From assembly GCF_014596525.1 (NCBI RefSeq), contig NZ_MSJP01000115.1, positions 124,001 to 188,000 of the forward strand: a DNA stretch of 64,000 nt, in the 5' to 3' direction. The notes below the pieces were generated by a model. That model was given only the letters and a program-made list of their open reading frames with translations. It was not told the DNA's origin and did not search any database. The translations under genes and the position numbers were made by a program. Origin of the DNA: Streptomyces sp. CBMA291. GTDB lineage: Bacteria; Actinomycetota; Actinomycetes; Streptomycetales; Streptomycetaceae. Below are positions 40,499 to 48,944 of this stretch, one piece after another (the stretch's first letter is position 1; each line of letters opens with the position of its first letter).

Positions 40499-42733
40499 AT
40501 GAGCCAGCAGCCCGCCGAGGTCCCGGTCCCGGCCCCCGCCACGCCGTCCGTCCCGTCGTCCGCAGCGCCCGCCGCGGGCTCCCGCACCGCGCCCCGCGCC
40601 CAGGTGGTGAACGGCGCCGTCGTCACCGACCCGGACGCCCCCGCCGAGCCGCACGGCACCGACGGCGACCAGCTGCCCCAGGGGCGCTTCCTCGACCGGG
40701 AACGCAGCTGGCTCGCGTTCAACGAACGCGTCCTCGAACTGGCCGAGGACCCCGCCACCCCCCTCCTCGAACGGGCCAACTTCCTCGCGATCTTCGCGTC
40801 CAACCTCGACGAGTTCTTCATGGTCCGCGTCGCCGGGCTCAAGCGCCGCATCGCCACCGGCGTCGCCACCCGCTCCGCCTCCGGACTCCAGCCCCGCGAG
40901 GTCCTCGACCTGATCTGGACCCGCTCGCGCGAACTCATGGCCCGGCACGCCGCCTGCTTCCAGCAGGACGTCGCCCCCGCCCTCGCCGACGAAGGCATCC
41001 ACCTCATCCGCTGGCCCGAACTCACCGAGAAGGAGCAGGCGCGCCTCTTCACCCTGTTCCGCCAGCGGATCTTCCCCGTCCTCACCCCCCTCGCCGTGGA
41101 CCCGGCCCACCCCTTCCCGTACATCTCCGGCCTCTCCCTCAACCTGGCCGTCGTCGTCCGCAACCCCGTCAGCGGCCACCGCCACTTCGCCCGCGTCAAG
41201 GTCCCGCCGCTGCTCGCCCGCTTCCTCGAAGCCTCCCCGCAGCGCTACGTCCCCCTGGAGGACGTCATCGCGGCCCACCTGGAGGAGCTGTTCCCCGGCA
41301 TGGAGGTGCTGGCGCACCACATGTTCCGGGTGACCAGGAACGAGGACCTGGAAGTCGAGGAGGACGACGCCGAGAACCTGCTCCAGGCCCTGGAGAAGGA
41401 ACTGATGCGGCGCCGCTTCGGCCCCCCGGTCCGCCTGGAGGTCGAGGAGTCCATCGACCCCTACGTCCTCGACCTGCTCGTCCGCGAACTGAAGATCTCC
41501 GACGCCGAGGTCTACCCGCTGCCCGGCCCCCTCGACCTCACCGGACTCTTCGGCATCGCCGGACAGGACCGGCCCGAACTCAAGTACCCCAAGTTCGTCG
41601 CCGGGACCCACCGCGACCTCGCCGAGGTCGAATCCGCCTCCGCACCCGACATCTTCGCCGCCCTGCGCGAGCGCGACGTCCTCCTGCACCACCCGTACGA
41701 CTCCTTCTCCACCTCCGTCCAGGCCTTCCTCGAACAGGCGGCGGCCGACCCCGACGTCCTCGCCATCAAGCAGACCCTCTACCGGACCTCGGGCGACTCG
41801 CCCATAGTCGACGCCCTCATAGACGCCGCCGAGTCCGGCAAGCAGGTCCTCGTCCTCGTCGAGATCAAGGCCCGCTTCGACGAACAGGCCAACATCAAGT
41901 GGGCCCGCAAGCTGGAAGAGGCCGGCTGCCACGTCGTCTACGGCCTCGTCGGCCTCAAGACCCACTGCAAGCTCTCCCTGGTCGTCCGCCAGGAAGGCGA
42001 CATGCTGCGCCGCTACTCCCACGTCGGCACCGGCAACTACCACCCCAAGACCGCCCGCCTCTACGAGGACCTCGGCCTGCTCACCGCCGACCCGCAGGTC
42101 GGCGCGGACCTCTCCGACCTGTTCAACCGGCTCTCCGGCTACTCCCGCCGCGAGACCTACCGACGCCTCCTCACCGCCCCCAAGTCCCTGCGCGACGGAC
42201 TCGTCTCCCGCATCACCAAGGAGATCGCCCACCACCGCGCCGGCCGGCCCGCGTACGTCCGCATCAAGGTCAACTCGATGGTCGACGAGGCCGTCATCGA
42301 CGCCTGCTACCAGGCCTCGCGCGCCGGTGTCCCCGTCGACATCTGGGTCCGCGGCATATGCGCCGTACGCCCCGGCGTCACCGGCCTCTCGGAGAACATC
42401 CGGGTCCGCTCCATCCTCGGCCGCTTCCTCGAACACTCCCGGGTCTTCGCCTTCGGCAACGGCGGCGAACCCGAAGTGTGGCTCGGCAGCGCCGACATGA
42501 TGCACCGCAACCTCGACCGCCGCATCGAAGCCCTCGTACGGGTCTCCGACCCGGCCCACCGCGCGGCGCTCACCCGGCTCCTGGAGACCGGGATGTCCGA
42601 CACCACCTCCTCCTGGCACCTCGGCCCCGACGGCGACTGGACGCGGCACGCGACCGACGCCGAGGGCCGCCCCCTGCGGCACGTCCAGGAGATGCTCATC
42701 GACGCGCGGAGGCGCCGGCGTGCACAACCCTGA
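40499..42733 (+). CDS. ppk: Polyphosphate kinase 1
   Basis: A 744-residue enzyme that makes inorganic polyphosphate from ATP. The order of domains is the PPK1 one: N-terminal helical domain (FLDRERSWLAFNERVLELA), head domain, and two catalytic PLD-like domains. The autophosphorylated His lies in YSHVGTGNYHPKTARLY; nearby conserved residues include YRTSGDSPIVDAL and KARFDEQANIKWA. A 55-residue Pro/Ala-rich N-terminal extension precedes the conserved start. ATG at 40499 (MSQQPAE) is preferred; an upstream in-frame ATG at 40385 would add 38 residues. The CHAD-domain gene starts 14 bases before its end, so the two are translated together. Confidence 0.95.
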   Translation: MSQQPAEVPVPAPATPSVPSSAAPAAGSRTAPRAQVVNGAVVTDPDAPAEPHGTDGDQLPQGRFLDRERSWLAFNERVLELAEDPATPLLERANFLAIFASNLDEFFMVRVAGLKRRIATGVATRSASGLQPREVLDLIWTRSRELMARHAACFQQDVAPALADEGIHLIRWPELTEKEQARLFTLFRQRIFPVLTPLAVDPAHPFPYISGLSLNLAVVVRNPVSGHRHFARVKVPPLLARFLEASPQRYVPLEDVIAAHLEELFPGMEVLAHHMFRVTRNEDLEVEEDDAENLLQALEKELMRRRFGPPVRLEVEESIDPYVLDLLVRELKISDAEVYPLPGPLDLTGLFGIAGQDRPELKYPKFVAGTHRDLAEVESASAPDIFAALRERDVLLHHPYDSFSTSVQAFLEQAAADPDVLAIKQTLYRTSGDSPIVDALIDAAESGKQVLVLVEIKARFDEQANIKWARKLEEAGCHVVYGLVGLKTHCKLSLVVRQEGDMLRRYSHVGTGNYHPKTARLYEDLGLLTADPQVGADLSDLFNRLSGYSRRETYRRLLTAPKSLRDGLVSRITKEIAHHRAGRPAYVRIKVNSMVDEAVIDACYQASRAGVPVDIWVRGICAVRPGVTGLSENIRVRSILGRFLEHSRVFAFGNGGEPEVWLGSADMMHRNLDRRIEALVRVSDPAHRAALTRLLETGMSDTTSSWHLGPDGDWTRHATDAEGRPLRHVQEMLIDARRRRRAQP

Positions 42734-43715
42734 CCCCACGCAGGACCGCACGGCGGGCGAGATCCTCGCCCCCTACCTGCACGCACGCGCCGCGGACTTC
42801 CTCCGCGGCCTGCGGCTCCACGGCGAGAGCGGCTCGGACACCGCCGGATCGGAGGAGGCGGCCCGCACCCTGCGCGGCGCCGCCCGCCGGATCGGCGGCA
42901 CCCTCCACACCTTCCGCCCCCTCCTCGACATCGAGTGGGCGGACCGGCTGCGGACCGAACTCGTCTGGCTCTCCGGCACCCTCGCCGTCGAGCACGCCTG
43001 CACCTCCCGGCTGCTCCGCCTCGGCGACGCCCTGTCCCGCCTCTCCACCGGCACCGGCGGCCCCGGCGGCCCCGTCCCGGCCGCCAGAGGCGGCGACTCC
43101 GCCGGACTCACCGTCGGCGCGGCCCGCGCCGGCGCCCTCCTGGAACGCCAGCTGACCCTGGCCAGGACCCGCGCCCACTCGGCCTCCCTCCAGGCCCTCG
43201 GCTCGGCCCGGTTCCACGCCGTCGCCGACGCCGTCGCCCTCCTCGCCTCCGAGGTCCCCCTCGGCCCCGCGGGCACCTCCCCCGCCACCGAGGTCCTCGA
43301 CGCGCCCGCCGAGGTCGCCGAGCGGCGCCTGCTCGACGCGGTGGCCGCCCTCCCCCTGACCCGCGCGGCCCGCCCGTACAACGCCGACGCCCTCGCCCTC
43401 GCCACCGGGGAAGGCCAGGACGCCCCCTGGCACCACACCCGCGCCCTGCTCCGGCTGCACCGCTACGCCGCCGAGGCCCGGCACACCGGCGGCGAACCCG
43501 ACTCCGCCCTCTACGAGGCCGCCCGCGCCCTCGACCGGCACCGGGACGCCTCCGAGGCGGCGGCAGCGGCGGCGGCGGCAGCCCGCACCCCCCGCATCGC
43601 CCCCGCCACCGCCTACGCCCTCGGCGTCCTCCACGCCGACCAGCGGCACGAGGTCGAAGCCGCCCGCTACGCCTTCCAGCGCGCCTGGCGGAGAACCACG
43701 GCCCCGGTCCCATGA
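42720..43715 (+). CDS. CHAD-domain protein
   Basis: A 331-residue protein of the CHAD family, a helical fold with conserved His and basic residues that binds polyphosphate. The N-terminal region LHARAADFLRGLRLH and the RxLRGAARRIGGTLHTFRPLL segment provide the HxxR-like basic helices of the family; the rest is Ala-rich helical sequence, with a CHAD-like C-terminal HTRALLRLHRYAAEA. The gene overlaps the end of ppk by 14 bases and its stop overlaps the NUDIX gene (ATGA). Linkage to ppk fits a role in polyphosphate binding or granule organisation. Confidence 0.85.
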   Translation: MHNPDPTQDRTAGEILAPYLHARAADFLRGLRLHGESGSDTAGSEEAARTLRGAARRIGGTLHTFRPLLDIEWADRLRTELVWLSGTLAVEHACTSRLLRLGDALSRLSTGTGGPGGPVPAARGGDSAGLTVGAARAGALLERQLTLARTRAHSASLQALGSARFHAVADAVALLASEVPLGPAGTSPATEVLDAPAEVAERRLLDAVAALPLTRAARPYNADALALATGEGQDAPWHHTRALLRLHRYAAEARHTGGEPDSALYEAARALDRHRDASEAAAAAAAAARTPRIAPATAYALGVLHADQRHEVEAARYAFQRAWRRTTAPVP

Positions 43716-44134
43716 CCACGCCCCGGGACCGCGAACCGGTCAGGGCCGCCGGGTGCGTCCTGTGGCGCCCGGCGCTTTCCGGCCACGGCATCGAGGTGGC
43801 CCTCGTCCACCGGCCCAAGTACGGCGACTGGTCGCACCCCAAGGGCAAACGCAAGCGCGCCGAGCCGGCGGACGCCTGCGCGCTGCGCGAGGTCCTGGAG
43901 GAGACCGGCCAGACCTGCGCGCTCGGCCCCCGGCTGCCCACGGTCCGCTACACCGTGGACGGACGCCCCAAGGAAGTCGACTACTGGGCCGCCCGCGCCC
44001 TCGGCGGCACCTTCGCCCCCACCCGCGAGGTCGACGCCCTGCGCTGGCTGCCGCCCTCCGCCGCCCGCACCCTGCTCACCCAGGCCCGGGACCGCGAACT
44101 CCTCGACGCCCTGACGTCCACGCCGGCCGGATAG
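43712..44134 (+). CDS. NUDIX hydrolase (MutT-like)
   Basis: A 140-residue pyrophosphatase of NDP-X substrates. The NUDIX box is complete: G-x5-E-x7-RE-x2-EE-x-G reads as GKRKRAEPADACALREVLEE followed by TG. It resembles MutT1/RenU-type enzymes but has no C-terminal histidine-phosphatase domain, so it may act on oxidised nucleotides, diadenosine polyphosphates or inositol pyrophosphates. ATG at 43712 overlaps the CHAD gene stop (ATGA), making ppk-CHAD-NUDIX one coupled operon. Confidence 0.9.
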   Translation: MTTPRDREPVRAAGCVLWRPALSGHGIEVALVHRPKYGDWSHPKGKRKRAEPADACALREVLEETGQTCALGPRLPTVRYTVDGRPKEVDYWAARALGGTFAPTREVDALRWLPPSAARTLLTQARDRELLDALTSTPAG

Positions 44135-44149
44135 TCCCCCCGCGCCACC

Positions 44150-44440
44150 GCCGCCTCCGTACGACCATGCCTTCGTACGGCCATGTCCTCACGCGGCCGG
44201 GTCCTCGCCCTCGTACGACCCCGTCCTCGTACGACCCCGTCCTCGTACGACCCCGTCGCCGTACGGCCACGCGGCCATGCCTCCGTACGGCCATGCCTCC
44301 ACGCCCATGCCTCCGTGCGCCCGCGGCTCCGTGCGGTCACGTCCTCGTACGCCCCCGTTTCCCGCACGGCCCCGCTTCCGTACGGGCACGGGCTCCGCGC
44401 GCTTCCCCGTACGCGTACGTACGCGTACGAGCCCCCACGT
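44150..44440. repeat. GTACG-rich repeats upstream of the pst operon
   Basis: A 290-base tract of imperfect repeats. Three perfect 16-bp copies of CTCGTACGACCCCGTC lie near 44210-44260; before and after them CGTACGGCCATGCC, GTACGGC and GTACGCG words recur. The motif GTACG recurs more than ten times, and near 44407-44428 it becomes GTACGCGTACGTACGCGTACG. The tract fills most of the 541-base gap between the NUDIX gene and pstS. The promoter and PHO box lie after it. Confidence 0.75.
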
Positions 44441-44508
44441 GTCTCCCGTACCCCCGTTTCCCCCGCTCGGAGCAGCCTGCGGCGGCCCGCACCCGGGCTT
44501 CCGGCACG

Positions 44509-44552
44509 GTTCACTTTCCGTTCACTCTCTCCCGTTGGCCGCTTCACCTGAT
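44509..44552 (+). promoter_or_regulatory. PHO box (PhoP direct repeat units) of pstS
   Basis: Four 11-bp direct repeat units in register: GTTCACTTTCC (44509-44519), GTTCACTCTCT (44520-44530), a degenerate CCCGTTGGCCG (44531-44541) and CTTCACCTGAT (44542-44552). The first two match the Streptomyces PhoP consensus GTTCACC closely. A possible -10 (TAATTT, about 44558-44563) follows. This places the pst operon under PhoR-PhoP control and induction by phosphate starvation. Confidence 0.9.
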
Positions 44553-44675
44553 CTGCCTAATTTCGGCCTTACACGGTGCACAGAGCACAGCGATGCACCA
44601 CCCACCGACACACGCCGCCGTAGAACTCGGACATACAGCCCGCAGCAGGGCGGCTTCTGGAAGGAACACCCGAAA

Positions 44676-45824
44676 GTGAAGCTTTCGCGCAAGAACGGGC
44701 TTCGCGCCTCCGCGATCGGTGCCCTCGTCGTCTCCGGTGCGCTCGTCCTCTCGGCGTGTGGCTCGGACAACAACACGGAGACCCCGGCCAAGGAGAACGG
44801 CGCCAAGACCTCCGCCGCCGCCCCGGCGTCGAGCATCGCCTGCGAAGGTGCCAAGGGCCAGCTCCTCGCCGCCGGTTCCAGCGCGCAGAAGAACGCGATG
44901 GACCTGTGGGTCAAGAACTTCCAGGCCGCGTGCTCCGGTGTCGAGATCAACTACCAGGCCATCGGCTCCGGCGGCGGCATCACCAAGTTCAACCAGGGCC
45001 AGGTCGCCTTCGCGGGCTCCGACTCCGCCCTGAAGGACGAGGAAGTCGCCGAGTCGCAGAAGATCTGCAAGACCGGCAAGGGCGTCAACCTGCCCATGGT
45101 CGGCGGCCCGATCGCGATCGGCTACAAGCTCAACGGCGTGGACAACCTGGTCCTGGACGCCTCCACCATCGCCAAGATCTTCGACAACAAGATCACCAAG
45201 TGGAACGCCCCGGAGATCGCCAAGCTGAACCCGGGCGCCAAGCTCCCCGACAGCACCATCCAGGCCTTCCACCGCTCGGACGAGTCGGGCACCACCCAGA
45301 ACCTGGGCAAGTACCTCTCGACCGCCGCGGCGGCCGACTGGAAGCACGACCCGAAGTCGAAGTCGTGGCCCGCCCAGGGCGGCCAGGCCGCCAACGGCTC
45401 CTCCGGCGTCGCCACCGCGGTCAAGGACGCCGAGGGCTCCATCGGCTACTTCGAGCTGTCCTACGCCACCGCCAACAAGATCTCCACGGTCAGCATCAAC
45501 ACCGGTGCCGCCGCCCCCGTCGCCGCCTCCTCGGAGAACGCGTCGAAGGCCATCGCCGCCGCCAAGGTCAAGGGCACGGGCAGCGACCTCGCCCTCTCCC
45601 TCGACTACACGACGAAGGCCGAGGGTGCCTACCCGATCGTCCTCGTCACCTACGAGATCGCCTGCGACAAGGGCAACAAGGCGGAGACCCTGCCGACCCT
45701 CAAGGCCTTCCTCAACTACACCGTGAGCGAGGAGGGCCAGAAGGTCCTCGCCGACGCCGGCTACGCCCCGCTCCCGGCCGAGATCGCCGCCAAGGTCCGC
45801 ACGATCGTCCCCACCCTGTCCTGA
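44676..45824 (+). CDS. pstS: Phosphate-binding lipoprotein
   Basis: A 382-residue solute-binding lipoprotein for high-affinity phosphate uptake. The signal peptide ends in the lipobox LSAC, so the mature protein is anchored by a lipid on the Cys of LSACGSDNN. Phosphate-binding loops are visible: LLAAGSSAQ, FAGSDSALK, and RSDESGTTQNL. The C-terminus (LADAGYAPLPAEI) is the family one. GTG at 44676 follows AAGGAAC. The long leader (from the PHO box) holds no other gene. A very stable hairpin follows the stop and separates it from pstC, which should leave more pstS message than downstream message. Confidence 0.96.
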   Translation: MKLSRKNGLRASAIGALVVSGALVLSACGSDNNTETPAKENGAKTSAAAPASSIACEGAKGQLLAAGSSAQKNAMDLWVKNFQAACSGVEINYQAIGSGGGITKFNQGQVAFAGSDSALKDEEVAESQKICKTGKGVNLPMVGGPIAIGYKLNGVDNLVLDASTIAKIFDNKITKWNAPEIAKLNPGAKLPDSTIQAFHRSDESGTTQNLGKYLSTAAAADWKHDPKSKSWPAQGGQAANGSSGVATAVKDAEGSIGYFELSYATANKISTVSINTGAAAPVAASSENASKAIAAAKVKGTGSDLALSLDYTTKAEGAYPIVLVTYEIACDKGNKAETLPTLKAFLNYTVSEEGQKVLADAGYAPLPAEIAAKVRTIVPTLS

Positions 45825-45831
45825 CCCCCGA

Positions 45832-45868
45832 CCGGGCCCGGCCTCCCGCCCAGGGAGGCCGGGCCCGG
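45832..45868. terminator. Perfect 16-bp hairpin between pstS and pstC
   Basis: Arms CCGGGCCCGGCCTCCC (45832-45847) and GGGAGGCCGGGCCCGG (45853-45868), 16 bp without mismatch, 5-base loop. It starts 8 bases after the pstS stop, while pstC begins 64 bases further in the same direction. It likely acts as a partial terminator or 3'-end stabiliser. Confidence 0.85.
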
Positions 45869-45931
45869 CATCCGGTGCACCGCCGCCAGGAGCCCCCACG
45901 TCCGTGAGGGCACCGCAGACCGGAGAAGCAG

Positions 45932-46906
45932 ATGGCTACCACCACACCAGACACCCAGAGGAGCCGGGGCGCGAAGAGCGCCACCCGCCCCGGTGACCGC
46001 GTCTTCAGCGGCCTGTCCCGGGGATCCGGCATCACCCTCCTCGTCATCATGGCCGCGATAGCGGTCTTCCTCAGCTACCGCGCCGCCCTCGCCGTCTCGA
46101 AGGACAGCACCAACTTCTTCACCACCTTCGAGTGGAACCCGGCGAGCACCCCGCCGGTCTTCGGCATCGCCGTCCTCGCCTTCGGCACGATCGTCTCCTC
46201 GGTCGTCGCGATGGCCCTCGCCGTACCGGTCGCGATCGGCATCGCCCTCTTCATCTCGCACTACGCCCCGCGCAAGCTGGCCAAGCCGCTCGCGTACGTG
46301 GTCGACCTGCTTGCCGCCGTCCCCAGCATCATCTACGGCCTCTGGGGCGCGATCTTCCTCGTCCCGTACCTGGACGGCCTCAACAAGTGGCTCGACCAGT
46401 ACCTCGGCTGGACGTACGTCTTCGACAAGTCGCAGGACGGCGTCGCCCGCAACCTCTTCACCGTGGGCATCCTCCTGGCGATCATGATCCTTCCGATCAT
46501 CACCAACGTCACCCGCGAGGTCTTCCTCCAGGCCCCGAAGATGCACGAGGAAGCCGCCCTCGCCCTCGGCGCCACGCGCTGGGAGGTCATCCGCATGTCG
46601 GTGCTGCCCTTCGGCCGCTCCGGCATCATCTCCGCCTCCATGCTGGGCCTCGGCCGCGCGCTCGGCGAGACCATGGCCGTCGCCGTGGTCCTCTCCCCCA
46701 GCTTCCTGATCTCGGGTCACCTCCTCGACCCGGGCGGCGGCACCTTCGCGCAGAACATCGCCGCCAAGTTCAACGAGGCCAACGAGTTCGGCCGGGACGC
46801 CCTCATCGCCTCCGGTCTCGTCCTCTTCGTCATCACCCTGCTGGTCAACGGCGCCGCCCGCTGGATCATCGGCCGCCGCAAGGAGTACTCGGGGGCAGCG
46901 GCATGA
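45932..46906 (+). CDS. pstC: Phosphate ABC permease PstC
   Basis: A 324-residue membrane subunit with six spans, the first near 35-55 (ITLLVIMAAIAVFLSYRAA) and a core of five including FGIAVLAFGTIVSSVVAMALAVPVAIG. The ABC permease EAA motif is EEAALALGATRWEVIRMSVLP. A cytoplasmic tail of 30 residues precedes the first span. It pairs with PstA to form the channel powered by PstB. The stop overlaps the pstA ATG (ATGA). Confidence 0.95.
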   Translation: MATTTPDTQRSRGAKSATRPGDRVFSGLSRGSGITLLVIMAAIAVFLSYRAALAVSKDSTNFFTTFEWNPASTPPVFGIAVLAFGTIVSSVVAMALAVPVAIGIALFISHYAPRKLAKPLAYVVDLLAAVPSIIYGLWGAIFLVPYLDGLNKWLDQYLGWTYVFDKSQDGVARNLFTVGILLAIMILPIITNVTREVFLQAPKMHEEAALALGATRWEVIRMSVLPFGRSGIISASMLGLGRALGETMAVAVVLSPSFLISGHLLDPGGGTFAQNIAAKFNEANEFGRDALIASGLVLFVITLLVNGAARWIIGRRKEYSGAAA

Positions 46907-47976
46907 GCCACGCCATACAGGAACGCCCGGTCACGACCACCCCGGTCACCGGTTCCCTCTCCCAGGCCCAGCTCCCCCGCTGGACCCCGGCCGCCATCGC
47001 CGCCGGATCGATCGCCGCGGCGGTCGGCCTCGGCCTCGGCGCCGGCTGGCACAGCAAGGTCCAGTGGGGCCTGATCGCCGCCCTCCTGTTCGTCCTCGTC
47101 ACCTACGCGCTGACCAGCAAGGTCGAGGGCCGTCGCCAGGCCAAGGACCGCATCGCCACCAGCCTCGTCTGGGTCTGCTTCGTCCTCGCCGTCATCCCGC
47201 TGCTCTCCCTCGCCTGGGTCACGATCAGCAAGGGCGCCGCCGTCCTCGACTTCTACTTCCTGACCCACTCGATGAACGGCGTCCTCGACGCCGAAGCCGG
47301 CGGCGGTGTCTACCACGCCCTGCTCGGCACCATCGAACAGGTCGGCATCGCGACCCTGATCGCCGCCCCGATCGGCCTGCTCACCGCCGTCTACCTCGTC
47401 GAATACGGCGGCGGGAAGCTCGCCCAGGCCGTCACCTTCTTCGTCGACGTCATGACGGGCATCCCGTCGATCGTCGCCGGCCTGTTCGTCCTCTCCACCT
47501 GGACCCTGATGCTGGGCTTCGGCCCCTCGGGCTTCGCCGGTGCGCTGGCCCTCGCCATCCTGATGATGCCGGTCGTGGTCCGCTCCACCGAGGAGATGCT
47601 CAAGCTCGTCCCGAACGAGCTGCGCGAGGCCTCCCTCGCCCTCGGCATCCCCAAGTGGCGCACCATCCTGAAGGTGGTCCTGCCCACCGCGATCGGCGGC
47701 ATCACCACGGGCGTCATGCTCGCGGTCGCCCGTATCACCGGCGAGACGGCCCCGGTCCTGCTCCTGGTGTTCGGCACCCGGCTCATCAACCCGAACCCCT
47801 TCGAAGGCGCCCAGTCCTCCCTGCCGCTCTACGTGTACGAGCAGTACGCGGTCGGCACCGACGCCGCCGTGGCCCGCGCCTGGGCCGCCGCGCTCGTCCT
47901 GATCGCCTTCGTCATGATCCTCAACCTGGTGGCCCGCGGCATCGCCCGCTGGAAGGCCCCCAAGACCGGCCGCTGA
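46903..47976 (+). CDS. pstA: Phosphate ABC permease PstA
   Basis: A 357-residue membrane subunit. About eight spans are predicted, two more than usual because residues 28-75 add an extra hydrophobic pair (AAIAAGSIAAAVGLGLGAG and LIAALLFVLVTYAL) before the family's six-span core. The EAA loop reads REASLALGIPKWRTILKVVLP; TGIPSIVAGLFVL and ARITGETAPVLLLVFG are typical PstA segments. It overlaps pstC by four bases. The added N-terminal pair is common in actinobacteria. Confidence 0.95.
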   Translation: MSHAIQERPVTTTPVTGSLSQAQLPRWTPAAIAAGSIAAAVGLGLGAGWHSKVQWGLIAALLFVLVTYALTSKVEGRRQAKDRIATSLVWVCFVLAVIPLLSLAWVTISKGAAVLDFYFLTHSMNGVLDAEAGGGVYHALLGTIEQVGIATLIAAPIGLLTAVYLVEYGGGKLAQAVTFFVDVMTGIPSIVAGLFVLSTWTLMLGFGPSGFAGALALAILMMPVVVRSTEEMLKLVPNELREASLALGIPKWRTILKVVLPTAIGGITTGVMLAVARITGETAPVLLLVFGTRLINPNPFEGAQSSLPLYVYEQYAVGTDAAVARAWAAALVLIAFVMILNLVARGIARWKAPKTGR

Positions 47977-48005
47977 CCAGCGACCACCTCTGGAAGTGAA
48001 TTGAT

Positions 48006-48782
48006 ATGGCCAAGCGAATCGACGTCAGCGGCCTCTCCGCGTACTACGGCGCCCACAAGGCGATCGACGACATCTCCATGACCGTCGAGCCCCGCTCCGT
48101 GACCGCCTTCATCGGCCCCTCCGGCTGCGGCAAGTCCACCTTCCTGCGCACCCTGAACCGTATGCACGAGGTCACCCCCGGCGGCCGGGTCGAGGGCAAG
48201 GTGCTCCTCGACGACGAGAACCTGTACGGCAGCAACGTCGACCCCGTCGCCGTCCGCCGCACGGTCGGCATGGTCTTCCAGCGCCCCAACCCCTTCCCCA
48301 CCATGTCGATCTTCGACAACGTGGCGGCCGGTCTGCGGCTCAACGGCAAGTACAAGAAGGCCGAGCTGAACGACGTCGTCGAGAAGTCCCTCAAGGGCGC
48401 CAACCTCTGGAACGAGGTCAAGGACCGCCTCAACAAGCCGGGCTCCGGCCTCTCCGGCGGCCAGCAGCAGCGCCTGTGCATCGCCCGCGCCATCGCGGTC
48501 GAGCCCGAGGTCCTGCTGATGGACGAGCCCTGCTCGGCCCTCGACCCGATCTCCACGCTCGCCGTCGAGGACCTGATCAGCGAGCTGAAGGAACGCTTCA
48601 CCATCGTCATCGTGACGCACAACATGCAGCAGGCGGCCCGTGTCTCCGACCGCACCGCCTTCTTCAACCTGGCGGCCGTCGGCCAGCCCGGCAAGCTGAT
48701 CGAGCTGGACGACACCGAGCGCATCTTCTCCAACCCGAGCGTCCAGGCGACCGAGGACTACATCTCCGGCCGCTTCGGATAA
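48006..48782 (+). CDS. pstB: Phosphate ABC transporter ATPase
   Basis: A 258-residue ATPase that drives phosphate import through PstCA. Walker A is GPSGCGKST, signature LSGGQQQRLCIARAI, Walker B VLLMDEPCSALDP, switch His in VTHNMQQAARVSD. The size and PFPTMSIFDNVAAGL segment are diagnostic for PstB. It starts 29 bases after pstA and ends 8 bases before a strong terminator region. No phoU follows, as usual in Streptomyces, where phoU is elsewhere. Confidence 0.97.
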   Translation: MAKRIDVSGLSAYYGAHKAIDDISMTVEPRSVTAFIGPSGCGKSTFLRTLNRMHEVTPGGRVEGKVLLDDENLYGSNVDPVAVRRTVGMVFQRPNPFPTMSIFDNVAAGLRLNGKYKKAELNDVVEKSLKGANLWNEVKDRLNKPGSGLSGGQQQRLCIARAIAVEPEVLLMDEPCSALDPISTLAVEDLISELKERFTIVIVTHNMQQAARVSDRTAFFNLAAVGQPGKLIELDDTERIFSNPSVQATEDYISGRFG

Positions 48783-48826
48783 AGACCGTCTGCGGTGCTG
48801 CATGGCGGTGCCACCGTATGACGAAG

Positions 48827-48857
48827 GGCCCGGCTCCCCCGAGGGGAGCCGGGCCCG
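48827..48857. terminator. Bidirectional terminator between pstB and pit
   Basis: Perfect 14-bp inverted repeat GGGCCCGGCTCCCC (48827-48840) and GGGGAGCCGGGCCC (48844-48857), 3-base loop, in the gap between convergent pstB and pit. Short repeats CAGACCATCG/CAGACCGCC follow at 48895-48935. Confidence 0.88.
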
Positions 48858-48944
48858 ACCACATCGTCACGACCATCGACTCTCAGCCATCAGACCATCG
48901 GGCGTCAGACCGCCAGACCGCCAGACCATCGAGCCGTCAGAGCG

